NCBI GenBank assembly: GCA_022702545.1
Contig: JAHRBC010000008.1
Location: 1,426,001 to 1,490,000, forward strand
DNA length: 64,000 bases
Reading direction: 5' to 3'
DNA from: Phycomyces nitens
Taxonomy: Eukaryota; Mucoromycota; Mucoromycetes; Mucorales; Phycomycetaceae
Shown here piece after piece: positions 1 through 12,215 of this stretch. The position numbers were made by a program, and so were the translations under genes. Numbering within the stretch: the stretch's first letter is position 1; every line of letters starts with the position of its first letter. The notes under the pieces are model-generated. The model was not told the origin of the DNA. It saw only the letters and a list, made by a program, of their open reading frames with translations, and did not search any database.

Positions 1-2714
1 ATTGAGAATATAGAGTTCTTCTTACCTCTTTCAGTGGAAGAGTCTATTTTTGGAACAGGTGAAGAAGATCTTGATGCTTTCTCTGACTCTGAAGACTATG
101 AGAAGAGTGATGACGATGAAGAGCAGGACCAGGATGAAGAAACAGGTGCAAAATAAAAAAAGGATGATGTTATTACTAAAAGGAATATATTAACATGCGG
201 CTCAATCAACTTATAGATAATTTACCAAACCTTCCTCAAGATCCATGGCACCGACTGATAACGGTGTTCATTGTCATGTTCATATCTTGTTTTGTTGTTG
301 ATGAGGGCAGCGCCATTTTGATTACCTTTATCAATTCCGTTCTTGAGCACTATGGCGAGGAATTTCATCTTCCTACTAGTATTCCTGGCTTGAAGAAAAT
401 GAGTGGATTCAGCAACTTAACAAGTGGCGTGTCAAAATATGTAGCATGTGGAAATTGTCATAGTATCTTCAGTGATGTTAATGGAGCTCCTAGTACATGC
501 GACTTCACGAAACTTGGAAGCAATAGAGAGTGTGGAAACGCATTGTACAAAATCAGCAACAACAAAACTATGAGACCAAACCGCACATATGTATATAACT
601 CACTCAAAACAGCCTTGAAAAAAATGTTCCAGCACCCTACATTTGAGAATCAAATTAACAAGTGGAATCGTGGACCAAAGATTGATGGAACAATGTTTGA
701 CGTATATGATGGAAGAATGTGGAAGGAGTTCGTAGATGAAGCTGGTTTACAATTTGTTGCCAAGGAAAGGTCGTTGCTGCTCACTCTCAACATCGATTGG
801 TTTCAACCCTTTGATGGGGTAACATATTCCTGTGGAGCAATATACCTGACGATCAACAACCTCCCAAGAGAAGAGCGAAATAAGGCAGAGAATGTCATAC
901 TTGTGGGTCTGATGCCTGGACCAAAAGAAGCCAGCACTTCAGAGATAAATAACTATCTTCGTCCTCTTGTTGATGAGCTGAAAGACTTGTACAAAGGCAT
1001 CTATATCAACACCCACACATGCTCCAAGACTCTGGTCCGTGCTGCTCTGCTAATGGTTGCATGCGATATACCTGCTGCAAGAAAAACATGTGGATTCACT
1101 TCGCACAACAGTACAAATGCATGCCATAAGTGTAATCGCCACTTCCATCGGTTTGAAGGTACCAGCATCGTCGATTATTCTGGTTTCAAGTCGTTTGAAT
1201 GGACAGGCAGAACCAAAGAAGAAAATATGAAGCATGCTAGTATGTGGAAGAATGCAGTAACCAATACAGAGAGAAAACTATTGGAGGTTGAAAACGGGGT
1301 TCGCTGGTCAGAGCTCCATCGACTAGGATACTTTGAGCCCGTAAGATCAACAATAATTGATCCAATGCACAACCTTTTCCTGGGAACTGCAAAGAGAATG
1401 ATTGAAAAATGGTTATTTGATAATCTTCTCAATGACCATGATCTTGCGGAAATGCAAAATGAAGCAAATACCATGACTCTGCCACCAGACTATACCACGT
1501 TAACCACAAAGATTGGAAAGGGATTTCCTTTCATGAAAGCCGATGAATGGAAATCCTGGTGCTTAGTATATTCTCCTGTCGTGCTCAAGTCTCGATTACC
1601 CAATGATCTTTTTGTCAACTGGATTCATTTCGTTGATGCATGCCGATTATTAACAAAGCCAAGTATCACCAATGAAGAATTAAGCCAAGCTCACAACAGT
1701 CTGGAGAAATTCTGTATTGGATGTGAGAAATTATATGAGCCCGATCTTTTATCGCCCAATATGCACCTTCATCTTCACCTGAAAGAAACGATCCAAGATT
1801 TTGGCCCAATATACGGATACTGGCTTTTCAGCTTTGAACGATACAATGGCCTGATCAAAGGTTTCAACACGAACAAGAAGAATGGTTTTGAAAAAACCTA
1901 TATGGATAAATTTATCGAAAATGCATCAAAGGGCGATTTTTACAGATCACACCTCACCACCCTCACCAACCCATCTCATCTCTCCCTCTTCCAAAAACTG
2001 TCTACCAGTATAACAGAAACCTATGCCACAATCCCTCCCCAAAACAATATGATTACCATATTTCACTTGCCTATGTTTGTTGACTCTGCAACTGAAACTG
2101 AAACATGCATATTAGGAAACGAGTCTCTTCCACCATCAGCCTTGCCATTAAAACTCCAAGAGCCAACAACAATGAGAACGGCCGAGTACAATTGCCTTCT
2201 CAAGTTCTATCGCATTGAGTACCAAGACAATCTCTTGCAAAGCGCCAAAGGTGTAGTCCAGAGCTCAAATTTTGTCAATGACCGAATCCAGAAGATTCCA
2301 TTCATTAATCTTCTTGGCCAAGTCTACAAAGGTGGTGAAGGGTCAAATACAAGAGGGTCGTATATCCAGGCTATATACATTGAGAAAAATAGTGAGTCGA
2401 GCTATACCTATGCTGGCTATATCAAGTATCTTTTTGCCCACAATTTTTCTCCAAAACCCACCTATGACAACTTTATGACACGACTCAATCCTCAGCATGT
2501 CTTTGCTTTTGTTGAATGGTACGAAGTTCTTCAACATCAGCCAAGAATAGACCAAGGAATTGATATGTATAAGCCGACCTTTCAAAAATATGACTATGAC
2601 AACATTCTACCAGTTCATCGAATTCTATCTCCAATTGCAATCGGCAATCAAGCTTCTGGCCGTGGTGCAGCCAAAGTCATTGTTATTCCATTGCCTAGAA
2701 AAATTTATGCTTAA
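1..2714 (+). CDS. U1 transposase (Tnp2/CACTA-like), partial at the 5' end
   Basis: Catalyses element transposition by family inference. Visible exons are 1-145 (acidic exon with a PLSVEES-type motif, ending in a phase-1 donor) and 217-2714 (main exon). The ATG at 195 lies inside the intron and is not the start. In the main exon, a hydrophobic helix (about residues 10-45) is followed by a CxxC zinc ribbon near residue 85. The RNase H-like core follows with NIDWFQPFDG, GLMPGPKE, ACDIPAA, a CHKC zinc motif, DPMHNLFLG, HLHLHL and FERYNG. The likely catalytic acids are the Asp of IDWF, the Asp of CDIP and the Glu of FERY. The C-terminus ends PLPRKIYA, shared by most copies. The visible part has no internal stop. 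It converges on gene B with a gap of about 100 bp. Confidence 0.85.
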
Positions 2715-2811
2715 TCTTCTTCTTATTTTTTTACTTTCTTACATAAAATATGCAATATATATATGCCAAAATCAATATAGATGAAGGAGTGAAAAAGAGA
2801 TGCTTGTTGAT

Positions 2812-4041
2812 TTATTCACGCTTTGACCATGCGGGAATTTTGGCTACTAAGCCGCGAGGAATTGTCTTTTGTATGACAACATAATGACGAGTCTTCAATT
2901 GACTGGCTTTCTTTCCTAGATCTTTTTTGGCAAGCATGTCCAAAAAGTCAAACAGCTCATTCAGCTATACAGATATATTTTATCATTAGACATAAAACAT
3001 AAGAAATATCAATCTGCCTGTGTTTTACCTCATCACTCCTCCAATTTGGACGAAGTACCCTCACAGTGATCTCCATGTCTGTTTCATCATCTGACATTAC
3101 ATCTCTATGAAAGACGCCACTGGCATCCCTGTTGAATCTTCTTTCAACAGCTTCCTTGTGCTTTACAAAGGTTCTCTTTCGTCTCTTGAAAAGCTAAAGT
3201 GGAAAAGCATAATATATAAATATTTGCGCATTTTATTTAATATTCACTTACTTCAGTTTTTCGGTTGCCTCTTCGGTTTGCTGTCTTTTTTGCTTCTCTA
3301 AGCTCTGGCACAAGCTTGCTATCAGCCAAACGGTTATAATAATTATTTATAATTATTGTGCCCAGTTCTTTTCCTGTTACTGATGTTGATTCAGGCTGTT
3401 CACGGGCATATATGATCAGAGCGTTTGCTAGATTCTGATTGACATCATCAGCCAATCCAACACTGACATCCCAAGTTGGCTTCTCTTCATTATCCTTGAT
3501 CAAACTGGGATCGTCTGATTTAAGATGAAAGTTTTTCAAGTAATCTTGAATAACTTTCTAAAAGTATATATTAATAATATATTTTGATATTACTGTTTCA
3601 TTTAGAACTTACAGATAACTTTGGATATCTTGTTGCATTGACGATATCCTGAAGGCTAACTTGTGAGTTAGAGACAGAAAGAATATCTTCAGGTTGGATG
3701 ATATTCACGATCTCATCATTTTCTACCACGGGCATTTGGACTGATACTTAGTCTCTGGCTTGGCAAGCAACAAGACCATTGAGAGACAACATCATTTGCC
3801 TTTCGTTATCATACACTGCACCAACTTGTGTTGATACACCAGTTAACTTTTTATCAACGGTGGATAAAAGGCCAACCATAGTGTTATATTCACTCCTGGG
3901 GATTGTTACATCGTCAGATCTAGAAGCAAGTAATGGGCGAGGGGTGACAACACGGCCAGTGTTCACTGTGGTAAGTAGTGATCTGGAGGATGACGCTCTT
4001 GCAGACATGTTCTTCTTTCCCTTGTTTAATTGCTGGCTCAT
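2812..4041 (-). pseudogene. U1 accessory gene B (W-R-S-D-E protein), one in-frame stop
   Basis: Four exons read on the minus strand: 4041-3613, 3557-3252, 3193-3029 and 2964-2812, all with GT-AG borders and a total of 1053 nt, a multiple of three. Exon 1 is Ser/Thr-rich with a coiled-coil-like stretch. Exon 2 (306 nt) carries the K-P-x-W ... N-x-L-A ... N-N-Y-Y ... N-R-R-G block. Exon 3 ends in an acidic MSDDETD patch and RPNWRSDE. Exon 4 is basic and ends SKRE. A TAA at 3748-3750 interrupts exon 1, with open reading frame continuing after it to the donor, so this copy is probably inactive unless the codon is a sequencing error. The biochemical role is unknown; by analogy with TNPA of En/Spm it may bind subterminal DNA, but that is inference. 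Confidence 0.65.
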
Positions 4042-5734
4042 AATTTACAGATTCTGGTATTTATTCAATAGTAAGTATTTGTCTGATAGTAATCACTCTA
4101 TAGAATATAGTTGTTCATGTATCAACATACATTTTACTATTTAGTGTTAAGGTCTGCTTGAAAAAAATCTTTGAGTATTTTGATTATAAATATAAAAATG
4201 AATTGTTATTCTTATGACATATCAATCAAGCAGAGGATCTATCTGTGTTCCAGTCGGTACTTGCCCGATATCAATAAATGTTGTCTATCTTAATATTTAT
4301 AAAATCTAGATTTGACAATGATACATATATATATATAATTATTATTTAATATCTTCAGATCTTTAGTTTGATTAATTACTTGAATATTCATTCCAACCAT
4401 ATAACTAAATATTCATTCATTTTATAAAATAATATCTTTTACAAGTATGCCTATTTCTATTGTTTTTATATTTTTATTTCCTAAAGCATTCATGTAGCAC
4501 TGAGAGTACAACGAATATTACAGACTGCATTTGCGCACAGTGTGTTAATCGCCTTTTTTGCATACTTGGTATTCACAACAAACATATTTTTCTTTTTTTA
4601 TTTTCAAAAAAAAAATACGTAATCATCTCTCAGATTCTACGGCTATTTCAAGGATTGTTTTTTATTCATCCATTTTTTTCTTTCTCTACTTTTTATTATC
4701 ATCCAAGTACTTCTTCTAAAGCGCGGTTTGCTATATATACTCCTGGCAAACAAAATCAAAATCATTCTGGTATACAAAGATAAGTACTATGTTCTTTATT
4801 ACATTCGATTATTTTTCTTACTGATATATATTTTATTAGAAATGTTATGTATCTATATAGCCGCCCTCCAGAAATTCATACCTCTAGTAAGTATATATAC
4901 TTGAAAAATATTTTTTAATATCCTTACTCATTGCTATCTCTACTTAGTATTCTATTTCAAAAGTTTGTCTTTGCCTTTATTAAATCAAAGTATTCAAGAT
5001 TTCCAAGGACTATATATAATAAGTAAGCTGGTATAAATATTTAATAATTTTTCTCATAATATTCTCTAGCTCTAAAAAGATATCAAGCAAATCAAGGAAG
5101 CAAGGTATTATATAATTTGATTAATAGTATTAAAATCAATCATATTAATAACATTTGCTATTTATTATAGAATGTATCCATAAAGCAAGTATCTACATCT
5201 CTCTCATACAATCAAGAATTATATATATATATATTAGAATAAATATTATAGAGCAATTATTATTATGAGCGATTCTTTTTTATTCAAAATAAAAATAAAA
5301 ATAAAAATAAAAATATATTCCTACAAACCAATTTCCAATTGAGAATATTATTTTTAGAATTAAGACCAAAAAGAACAGCTTTTCCGAAGCAATTGATCGA
5401 ATCATTGCCATCAAAAAAATGCAAAACACTGCTGTTATTACGTGCCTAGATATATGTTCTTCTCAGACAGGTGTTCTCAAACAGTACATGTTTTTTTCTT
5501 AATTTGTAATAGTATGTATGTTTGCTTTTGGAATAGAGTTTATACACAATCTTTATAACTAAGCTCACACTGAATTTTCAAATCTGACATGTTAATATAT
5601 AATATCTGGTCAGTTATTCTTTAACATACTGACTGGGCATTTATTAAAATTTATCTATCAGATATTAAATTAATACATAAAATTACAATTATAAACTTTT
5701 AATATTGTAATGATTTAGATTATTTTTTGCAGTG
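4042..5734 (+). other. U1 right arm: candidate small-exon transcription unit and subterminal DNA
   Basis: No long reading frame is present. Several plus-strand segments are bracketed by good splice signals, for example TTAG before 4844 and a GTAAGTATAT donor near 4889, and TTAG before about 4949 with GTAAGCTGG near 5022. The same position and orientation hold similar small exons in U2, U3, U5, U6 and U7. An AAAAT-type simple repeat lies at about 5283-5314. The protein, if any, is not recognisable. Confidence 0.35.
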
Positions 5735-6060
5735 TTAGCATTGTTCATCTCTACTTTTAATATAGAGATTAAGACTTTAGTCAATACTTTGTTACTTTAG
5801 AAAAAACTCATGAAGGAGCACGGCATTGCAAACGATGACTTGTATGTAGCAGAAATAAAGTAGCATCCTGCACTTTGTACAATGGGCTATATACTACAAC
5901 TGACATTTGCAGTTGTTAATGTAGATGACGTCCAACATCAACAACTCAATCAATACCTACCAGATGGAAATAATTCTATTTTATTGCACTGTATTACATA
6001 TTCAAGAATAATTGATGCATCACTATGAGTAGCCTCTTTATTTTATAATTCTTTCTTTAT
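5735..6060 (-). mobile_element. C0: relic of CACTA element (C1/C2 family)
   Basis: This stretch is an inverted near-copy of about 8870-9207 inside element C2; for example both contain the string ATGAAGGAGCACGGCATTG in opposite orientation. It lies between the right end of U1 and the first codon of LINE-1. It is therefore a fragment of an older CACTA-family copy into which U1 and LINE-1 have inserted. No terminal repeat is visible, and the rest of the copy is not found on the far side of LINE-1. Confidence 0.7.
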
Positions 6061-7384
6061 GGCTTCCTCCGCTATACAACCGGACCCCCCTACAGGGGAA
6101 CACCTTAACACCGGACAAACCAATGCAACCTCAACCCCAACACCACCAGCTTCATCCACCACAACTACTACAACCCACGGAACACCTTTGTCATACTCTT
6201 CTGCGCTCACGCAAAACACCCCAACTTTTCGCAGCACTGTAGTCCTTGGATCAAATGATCCTTTGACTAAACCTTGTACCTGGCGTGAAAGCACCAGTCC
6301 ATGCTCGGTCTATTACAACACTCTCCTGGAATCTTCCCCTGACTTCGTCCCCTTCTTTAACACTCTTCTCCAATCTTTTTCCTCTGGAGAGATTGTAGGT
6401 TTGAATGCCGCCAATAAGGCTGGCACCCTCTATGAGCTTCATCTCAACTCTAAGGACGTCTGCACTCGAGCCAGTCATGTAGAATTTAGCTATAACAACA
6501 ACACCATATTTGCCTCCCCTGTTATTGCTAGTTCTTCCAAACTTTTTTGACTGAACTTGTCGAAACTCCCCTGTTATGCTCCTAAAGATTATGATACGTT
6601 AACCAATAAACTTCGTACCACTCTTGCCAAATATGGCTACGTTTATGACATAATTGTCAATACCCTTTTTGGGTTCATGGATGGCACTGGCTATGCCTAT
6701 GTAGAACGTCCTCCTAATGAGGAAGGTAATCTCCTCTCTCTTAAGTTCAAGATGGAGTTGGACAATAAGACCCCCTTCTTGGCCACTTGGCTCAACATGG
6801 GAGCTCACTGCTCTCACTGTCAAACCATGGGTCATGATCTTGACAAATGCCCCAATCGCCCTAGAGAAACATGATCCTGTTATGGTTGCCACCAAGTTGG
6901 GCACCTTCGCTCCCGTTGTCCCTGTGCTGCAGAGGTCGATAACTTGTACAAGTGGGAACGCAAGACTCCTGTGCAACGTGGCCCTCCCACACACTCTCGA
7001 CCTTCCATCCCAGCCACCAAGAAGCCTGAAAGCCCTTCAGTAGTCACACAAAATCGATTCGAAATTCTTGACCCTTCCCTTTCCTCTGCTACATCCAAGC
7101 ACAATCCTGCTAATGCCAACATTGTCTCCAAGGACAAGAAGATCACCAATTCTCCAGTAGAGGGAATTGAGACCGGACCCACTCAGCTTGAGCTCCCCAA
7201 ACGGGTTGGAACCTCAACTAAACACTTTGACTTCTCTACGGTAGACATGAGAGATAGAGAAGTTGTCCCTGAAGATGATCCTAATCTTACAGATCATGAT
7301 ATGGACGAAGTAGACAATTACTTTGAGACAGATATAGACAAGGACAATTTGTCTGTGCACAATATCCCACACCCTCTCCAATAA
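6059..7384 (+). pseudogene. LINE-1 ORF1 (gag-like, CCHC zinc knuckles)
   Basis: One frame runs from ATG 6059 to the stop at 7382-7384 but is broken by two TGA codons (6548-6550 and 6872-6874). It encodes a Thr/Pro-rich N-terminus, a central RNA-binding-like region, then two C-x2-C-x4-H-x4-C knuckles (CSHCQTMGHDLDKC and CYGCHQVGHLRSRC), one on each side of the second TGA, and an acidic tail. In LINEs this protein binds the element RNA. The second stop sits where Arg is expected (RET-stop-SCYGC), fitting CGA to TGA. It is followed by ORF2 after 3 nt. Confidence 0.75.
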
Positions 7385-9229
7385 TATATGATTAAAATTG
7401 CACCTATGAATTGCCGTGGACTGGTTAAAACCAACAACCCACAGATATGCTCATTTTTTATAAGACACCTTCAATCCTGCGGGATTAATTTATTAGCCCT
7501 TCAAGAAACTCATGACCATACCGAACATCTTCAGCAGACGTTTCATACACAATTCCATGCCCAAGATTCACTATGGTCCCCTCACTGTAGACTAGTTTCC
7601 CTTTCTTCACATATCTCTTTCATCAACCCCCTCTTTAGTCCATGCAGCCGCTGTATTTTGACCACAGTCATGCATTCTAACAATCTTTTCTCATCATTTT
7701 GTATATGCGTTATCTATGCTCCTGCCACATATAGGGAACGTTTCTCTTTCCTTTGATCTCTTCTCGATTCACCAGCACTGCTTCCCTCTCTCCCATCTTC
7801 ATTTGTATTGCTGGGTGATCTTAATTATACCTACCAAACTACCTCCTCTCATCCTCGCAAGGCCCCTCCAGAATGGTTAAATTATATCTCTAATCACTTC
7901 GTAGATTGTGTCACAGCTAGTGGAGAATCTCCAGCCCCAACTTATCATAATAGCTCTCACTCTTCCTCCATCGACTACATATTTGCATCCCTCAACCTAG
8001 CTCCCTCTCACCAAACTTCGTCTGTAACCTACATTCATCCATCCTGGTCTGATCACTGCCTGGTGTCTACCACTTTTAAGCTGATATCTGACCACAAAAC
8101 CAGAAAAGGATTGTGGCGCGCAAACCCTCGTCTAGCCCACAACCTAACCTTTTGCCAAGAGATCAAATCTTTCCTTACTACTACTGTCTCCCTCCTTCCT
8201 CCACACATGTCTCCACAAGACAGTTGGGATAAACTCAAGAATGATCTCAAAGTCTTCATCAAATCCTTCACCTGTCACTGCACTCAGACACTCACCACCT
8301 TAGAGGCTAAACTCCAAAGCAAACGTGACAAATTGATTCACAAATTTAGGCTACAACCTGCTCAGAACTTCCAATTGCCAATAATCGAAAGACAACTTCA
8401 ACAAGTCCAACTTGAGAGAGTGGAAGTCCTTGCCCTCTGCGCAGGCCAACATTGGTGAGAGAACAATGAAATATCAGCACTACGGCAAGAGGAGTGGGAA
8501 CAGCTACCGAAACGGTAACATAACTGCCGTTTTTTCTGATTTTAGACTGCTTTTTCTCCACAGATTGTGGTTGAAAGGTAATGTCATTGATCCCGATTCA
8601 TAAAAGTCGCATGGAATCTCTTTTCCTCTGGCAATGAGGTAGTTGTAGTACCATAAAAAGGGCTCGTAAAATTTTAGGTAATGTTGTTTATCGAAATGAG
8701 CATTTTATTTGGTGTTGAAGATGTTGCGCATTCTTGAGAAAAATAATTTTTGTCCTGTGTGAACGAAACGGTAACATAACTACCGTTTTTTGAAACCAAA
8801 TTTTTGTTTTTGACATTATTAGCTGCTTTATTTTATTTGGTGTCCGTATAAAAATATAAAAAAGTATAGAGAGGGCATTATAAAGAATGAATTATAGAAT
8901 AGAGAGGCTACTCATGGTGACGCGTCAATTATTCTTGAATATGTAGTACAGTGCAATAAAATAGAATTATTTCCGTCTGGTAGGTATTGATTGAGTCATT
9001 GATGTTGGACATCATCTACATTAACAATTGCAAATGTCGGTTGTAGTATATAGCCCGTTGTACAAAGTACGGGCTGCTACTTTATTTCTGCTACATACAA
9101 GTCATCGTTTGCAATGCCGTGCTCCTTCATGAGTTTTTTCTAAAGTAACAAAGTATTGACTAAAGTCTTAATCTCTATACTAAAAGTAGAGATGAACAAT
9201 ACTAATGAGCTGGTTTTCATTAGTTATAT

Positions 9230-11847
9230 TGTGATTACTAGGTAAGCATATACAAATAGCAAGTGATTCTTACTTTGTGTTTTTACTAATACTATATTTA
9301 TTTTCTACAAGGACAAGGGGGTGTTGGGTGGTGATTGTTGGTGCTAATCTTGCCGATTGGGTATTTAAATGAAGAATGCAAAGTTGAATCCGTCCAATGA
9401 TGAACATTAACAATGACAGTAGAAACATCAACCTCCATAGCATTCAAATCAGTATGTCACAGGTAATAACTAAACAGAACTTCATTTATACTATTCTTAT
9501 GCCATGTATAACATTAATATTTAAATAGAAAAATTGACTGAAAAGCTTACACAGTTGGTCACCACTTCTCCCATTGAAAATATCCCAAAAACAAGCTTTA
9601 GTATATGTATGTGGTTACAAAAGTTTAATATTATGATACATACTCATTGCTATATTGATATAGCCGCGAATTTCAAAGTATCTAATGAGCTTATCCAGTT
9701 TACTTATAATTCTCTCTATGAATTGAGTGGAACAGCTTTGTAATGGGCCTCGGCAATTTATTATATGAAAAAAGGTGTGTCAGGTAATTTTGAATAGTTT
9801 AAAAGAGACTGAGATATAGTCTTGCTATAAACTTGTTGGGAAAGTAAGTTGCGCAGATTCTTAAAGTGTATCTTATGGAAAAGGTAATAATCGATTGTAA
9901 CAACAATAAAATACTATACTATGATTTAACTTGTGTTTTTATTTTATCTGACAACGCAAAAGTTATATTAAGATACAAGGGCCATTCCTTTGTTCACAAT
10001 GTAAAGGATATGGTTATTATCCATGCTTGGCAAGTATCAGACAGCAAGCTATTTTATTAATATTTTTACCAAAAACATTTGCAGTCAAATGAAGATTGAT
10101 CAACCCAAAGGGACATTCAAAAGTCAATAGTTTGTTAAAGTGTTTGGTTTGTATATATTTTTCATTTATTATAAATGGATATTTGGTATAAAAAGGGATC
10201 TATTGGACAAATACCTTGATTAGCTTGGTAAGTTAGCAATTGATACAGGTGGTGGTCTCAAAGAAAAGAGTAAACTTCATTTACATAATATGCTTTATCA
10301 TTAAGATAAAAAAATACTGCACAAGAGAACCCTAGAGAATAACCTTTGTTTTTGTTAATATTTTTCTCAAACCATCCTTTGACTATGAATCGCGGCATCA
10401 ACTAAAAGCATGGTCTTATATTATCAAACACTATTTAATTGACAAGAACACTATTCTATGGCCATAAAATAATATAATGGTCTATCACAGAATCAATATA
10501 AATATTATAGAATGCTGTGCACCAAAAGACTTGGAAAAGGCTTTACAATCAATAACCAAGCTCATAAATAAATAATAGAGAATAATAAAGTAAGTTGACT
10601 CTAATATATGTTTTGAATACACATTATAGTTAATACAATATTATTTATCACAATATAGCAGCAAAGTGCAAGTCGTTCTTTTCTTTTTTGAAGATGAGAT
10701 GTTGCAACTTGGTGATGGCGTCGAATTAGCAATCATGACAGATGTGCAATGGGTGATTGCTTTGTTGATCATCTATTGCTAATCTAATGCCAATATAATA
10801 TTTCTACTCTTTAATATAGCTCTATACCACCAAAAACGAGTATTGTGTAAGTGCTAAGCAATAAAACAAGGGTTTAAGATTGTTCTTTTAGGCAACTCTT
10901 ATTGGCCCCGTTGCATTTTTAGCATATGCTTAGTGTGCTTTCTTTTTTCTTTTTCTTTTTGCTTCTCTTGTCTTGTCTTTGCAATGACTCTTTGAATTAA
11001 AACCAAATGAGCCTCCTTCATGTAAGATTGGCACGGTTATAAACACCTGATTGACATCCTGATTGAACCATCTTTAGCTTGATTACCTTTGATTTAGGAA
11101 TGAAATGCAGCTCGCTCTTTTTTCCCCCAGAAACAAAAGAGCAAAAACTTTTTACGGCTATATTACAATACGGTTTGTCCTTTTTACACTTGGCAATCTC
11201 TGTAAGATATACACTTTTCTTTTCTAATGAGCTGATTACTCTGTTTGCTACAATGAGATTCGAATCAGTTTTGAATCATATGATTTGAATATGCCAAAGT
11301 TGATTTTCTATGGTAAGACGATTGTCTAATAATTATATTATTCTTCAACTAATTTTTCAGTACATATTCTATTGACCTCCTATTACATATAGTGTTTATT
11401 TCTGGAGATCCCTTTCAGTATAATCATTCAAAACAAGAGGCATGGTATAGTAATTGACAAGCATAATATATACTTGTAAGCAATACAAAATAATGTACTA
11501 GGTTTATATGATCGCTTCTTTTTCTAACCACAATGAATTTTTAGCAATTGATGAATGCTAAGGATCATCTAATGTATATCAACGTAGTATTATTATGCGT
11601 GTATAGCTTATAACAAAGGTTTGTACTATATATGTTTTATAATATTAAATAGCATTAGTTTTAAGTATTTTTCTATAATAATTGTGCGCAAAATACAGTA
11701 TGAATTAAATCAAGACATTCTATAATAAAGAATAAACCATTCTTTCAAAAGAATGGTTGTAAAAGAATAGCAGAACCCATTATCAAATAGAGTATTATAA
11801 AAGAGAGATTATAGTGTATAACGGAAGCATTTTTGGTTGGATAAAAA
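9230..11847. other. C2 interior without an intact gene
   Basis: AT-rich sequence with no reading frame longer than about 70 codons. It is recognisably homologous to the C1 interior: about 10610-10870 matches the small gene of C1 at 43591-43901 but is degraded, and about 10900-11640 matches 43900-45200. I see no other gene here. Confidence 0.6.
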
Positions 11848-12215
11848 AACGGTAGTTATGTTACCAAAACGGTAGTTATCTGCTGTTTTTTTATTAGCAA
11901 AAAACGGTAGCTACTACCAAACTCGCCTTACACAGGGTCATATCCACCGTTTTGCCCCACCAAACAAATGGTAGCAATGTTACCAAAACGGCAGATATCT
12001 ACCGTATTTTTAGTAAAGAAAAACAGTAGTTATGTTACCAAAACGGTAGTTATCTGCCGATTTTTTATTAGCAAAAAACGGTAGCTACTACCAAACTCGC
12101 CTTACACAGGGTCATATCCACCATTTTGCCCCACCAAACAAACGGTAGCAATGTTACCAAAACGGTAGTTATGTGACCAAAACGGTAGATAACTGCCGAT
12201 TTCTTAGCCGTAGTG
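11848..12215. repeat. C2 subterminal repeat cluster (ACGGTAGTTATGTTACC cores)
   Basis: At least ten copies of ACGGTAG followed by TTATGTTACC-like or TTATCTGCCG-like sequence occur, in both orientations. A roughly 180-bp block (from about 11850) is tandemly repeated from about 12030, including the shared string CTCGCCTTACACAGGGTCAT. The left end has matching cores at about 8500-8530 and 8765-8790. Such arrays bind transposition proteins in CACTA elements (family knowledge). Confidence 0.8.

Larger units (their letters stand above)
1..5734 (+). mobile_element. U1: CACTG-terminated Tnp2-type DNA transposon, left end outside window
   Basis: This is the first of seven related elements. It holds the transposase gene (plus strand), a convergent accessory gene B (minus strand) and about 1.6 kb of further sequence up to a right terminus reading TTTTTTGCAGTG at 5723-5734. 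That terminus matches the ends of the other copies (CACTGCAAAAA in reverse complement). The next three bases, TTA, continue straight into a relic of a CACTA element that is homologous to the interior of another copy at about 8880-9207, so 5734/5735 is a real border and TTA is the probable target duplication. The left half of the duplication lies outside the window and cannot be checked. Confidence 0.8.
8478..12215. mobile_element. C2: non-autonomous CACTA transposon, 3738 bp, TSD CAG
   Basis: Left end CACTACGGC at 8478 and right end GCCGTAGTG at 12207-12215 are inverted repeats, flanked by CAG (8475-8477 and 12216-12218). CACTA termini with a 3-bp target duplication are diagnostic of the CACTA (En/Spm) superfamily. 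Both ends carry many short copies of the core ACGGTAGTTATGTTACC, often as partial palindromes, which look like transposase or TNPA binding sites. The interior (about 8870-11600) is homologous to C1 but holds only decayed fragments; I see no transposase. It sits inside LINE-1 ORF2. Confidence 0.9.

Noticed and set aside
195..216. ATG at 195 as the start of the U1 transposase
   Set aside because: It lies in the intron between the acidic exon and the main exon; the acceptor at 215-216 gives the phase-1 join used by all other copies.
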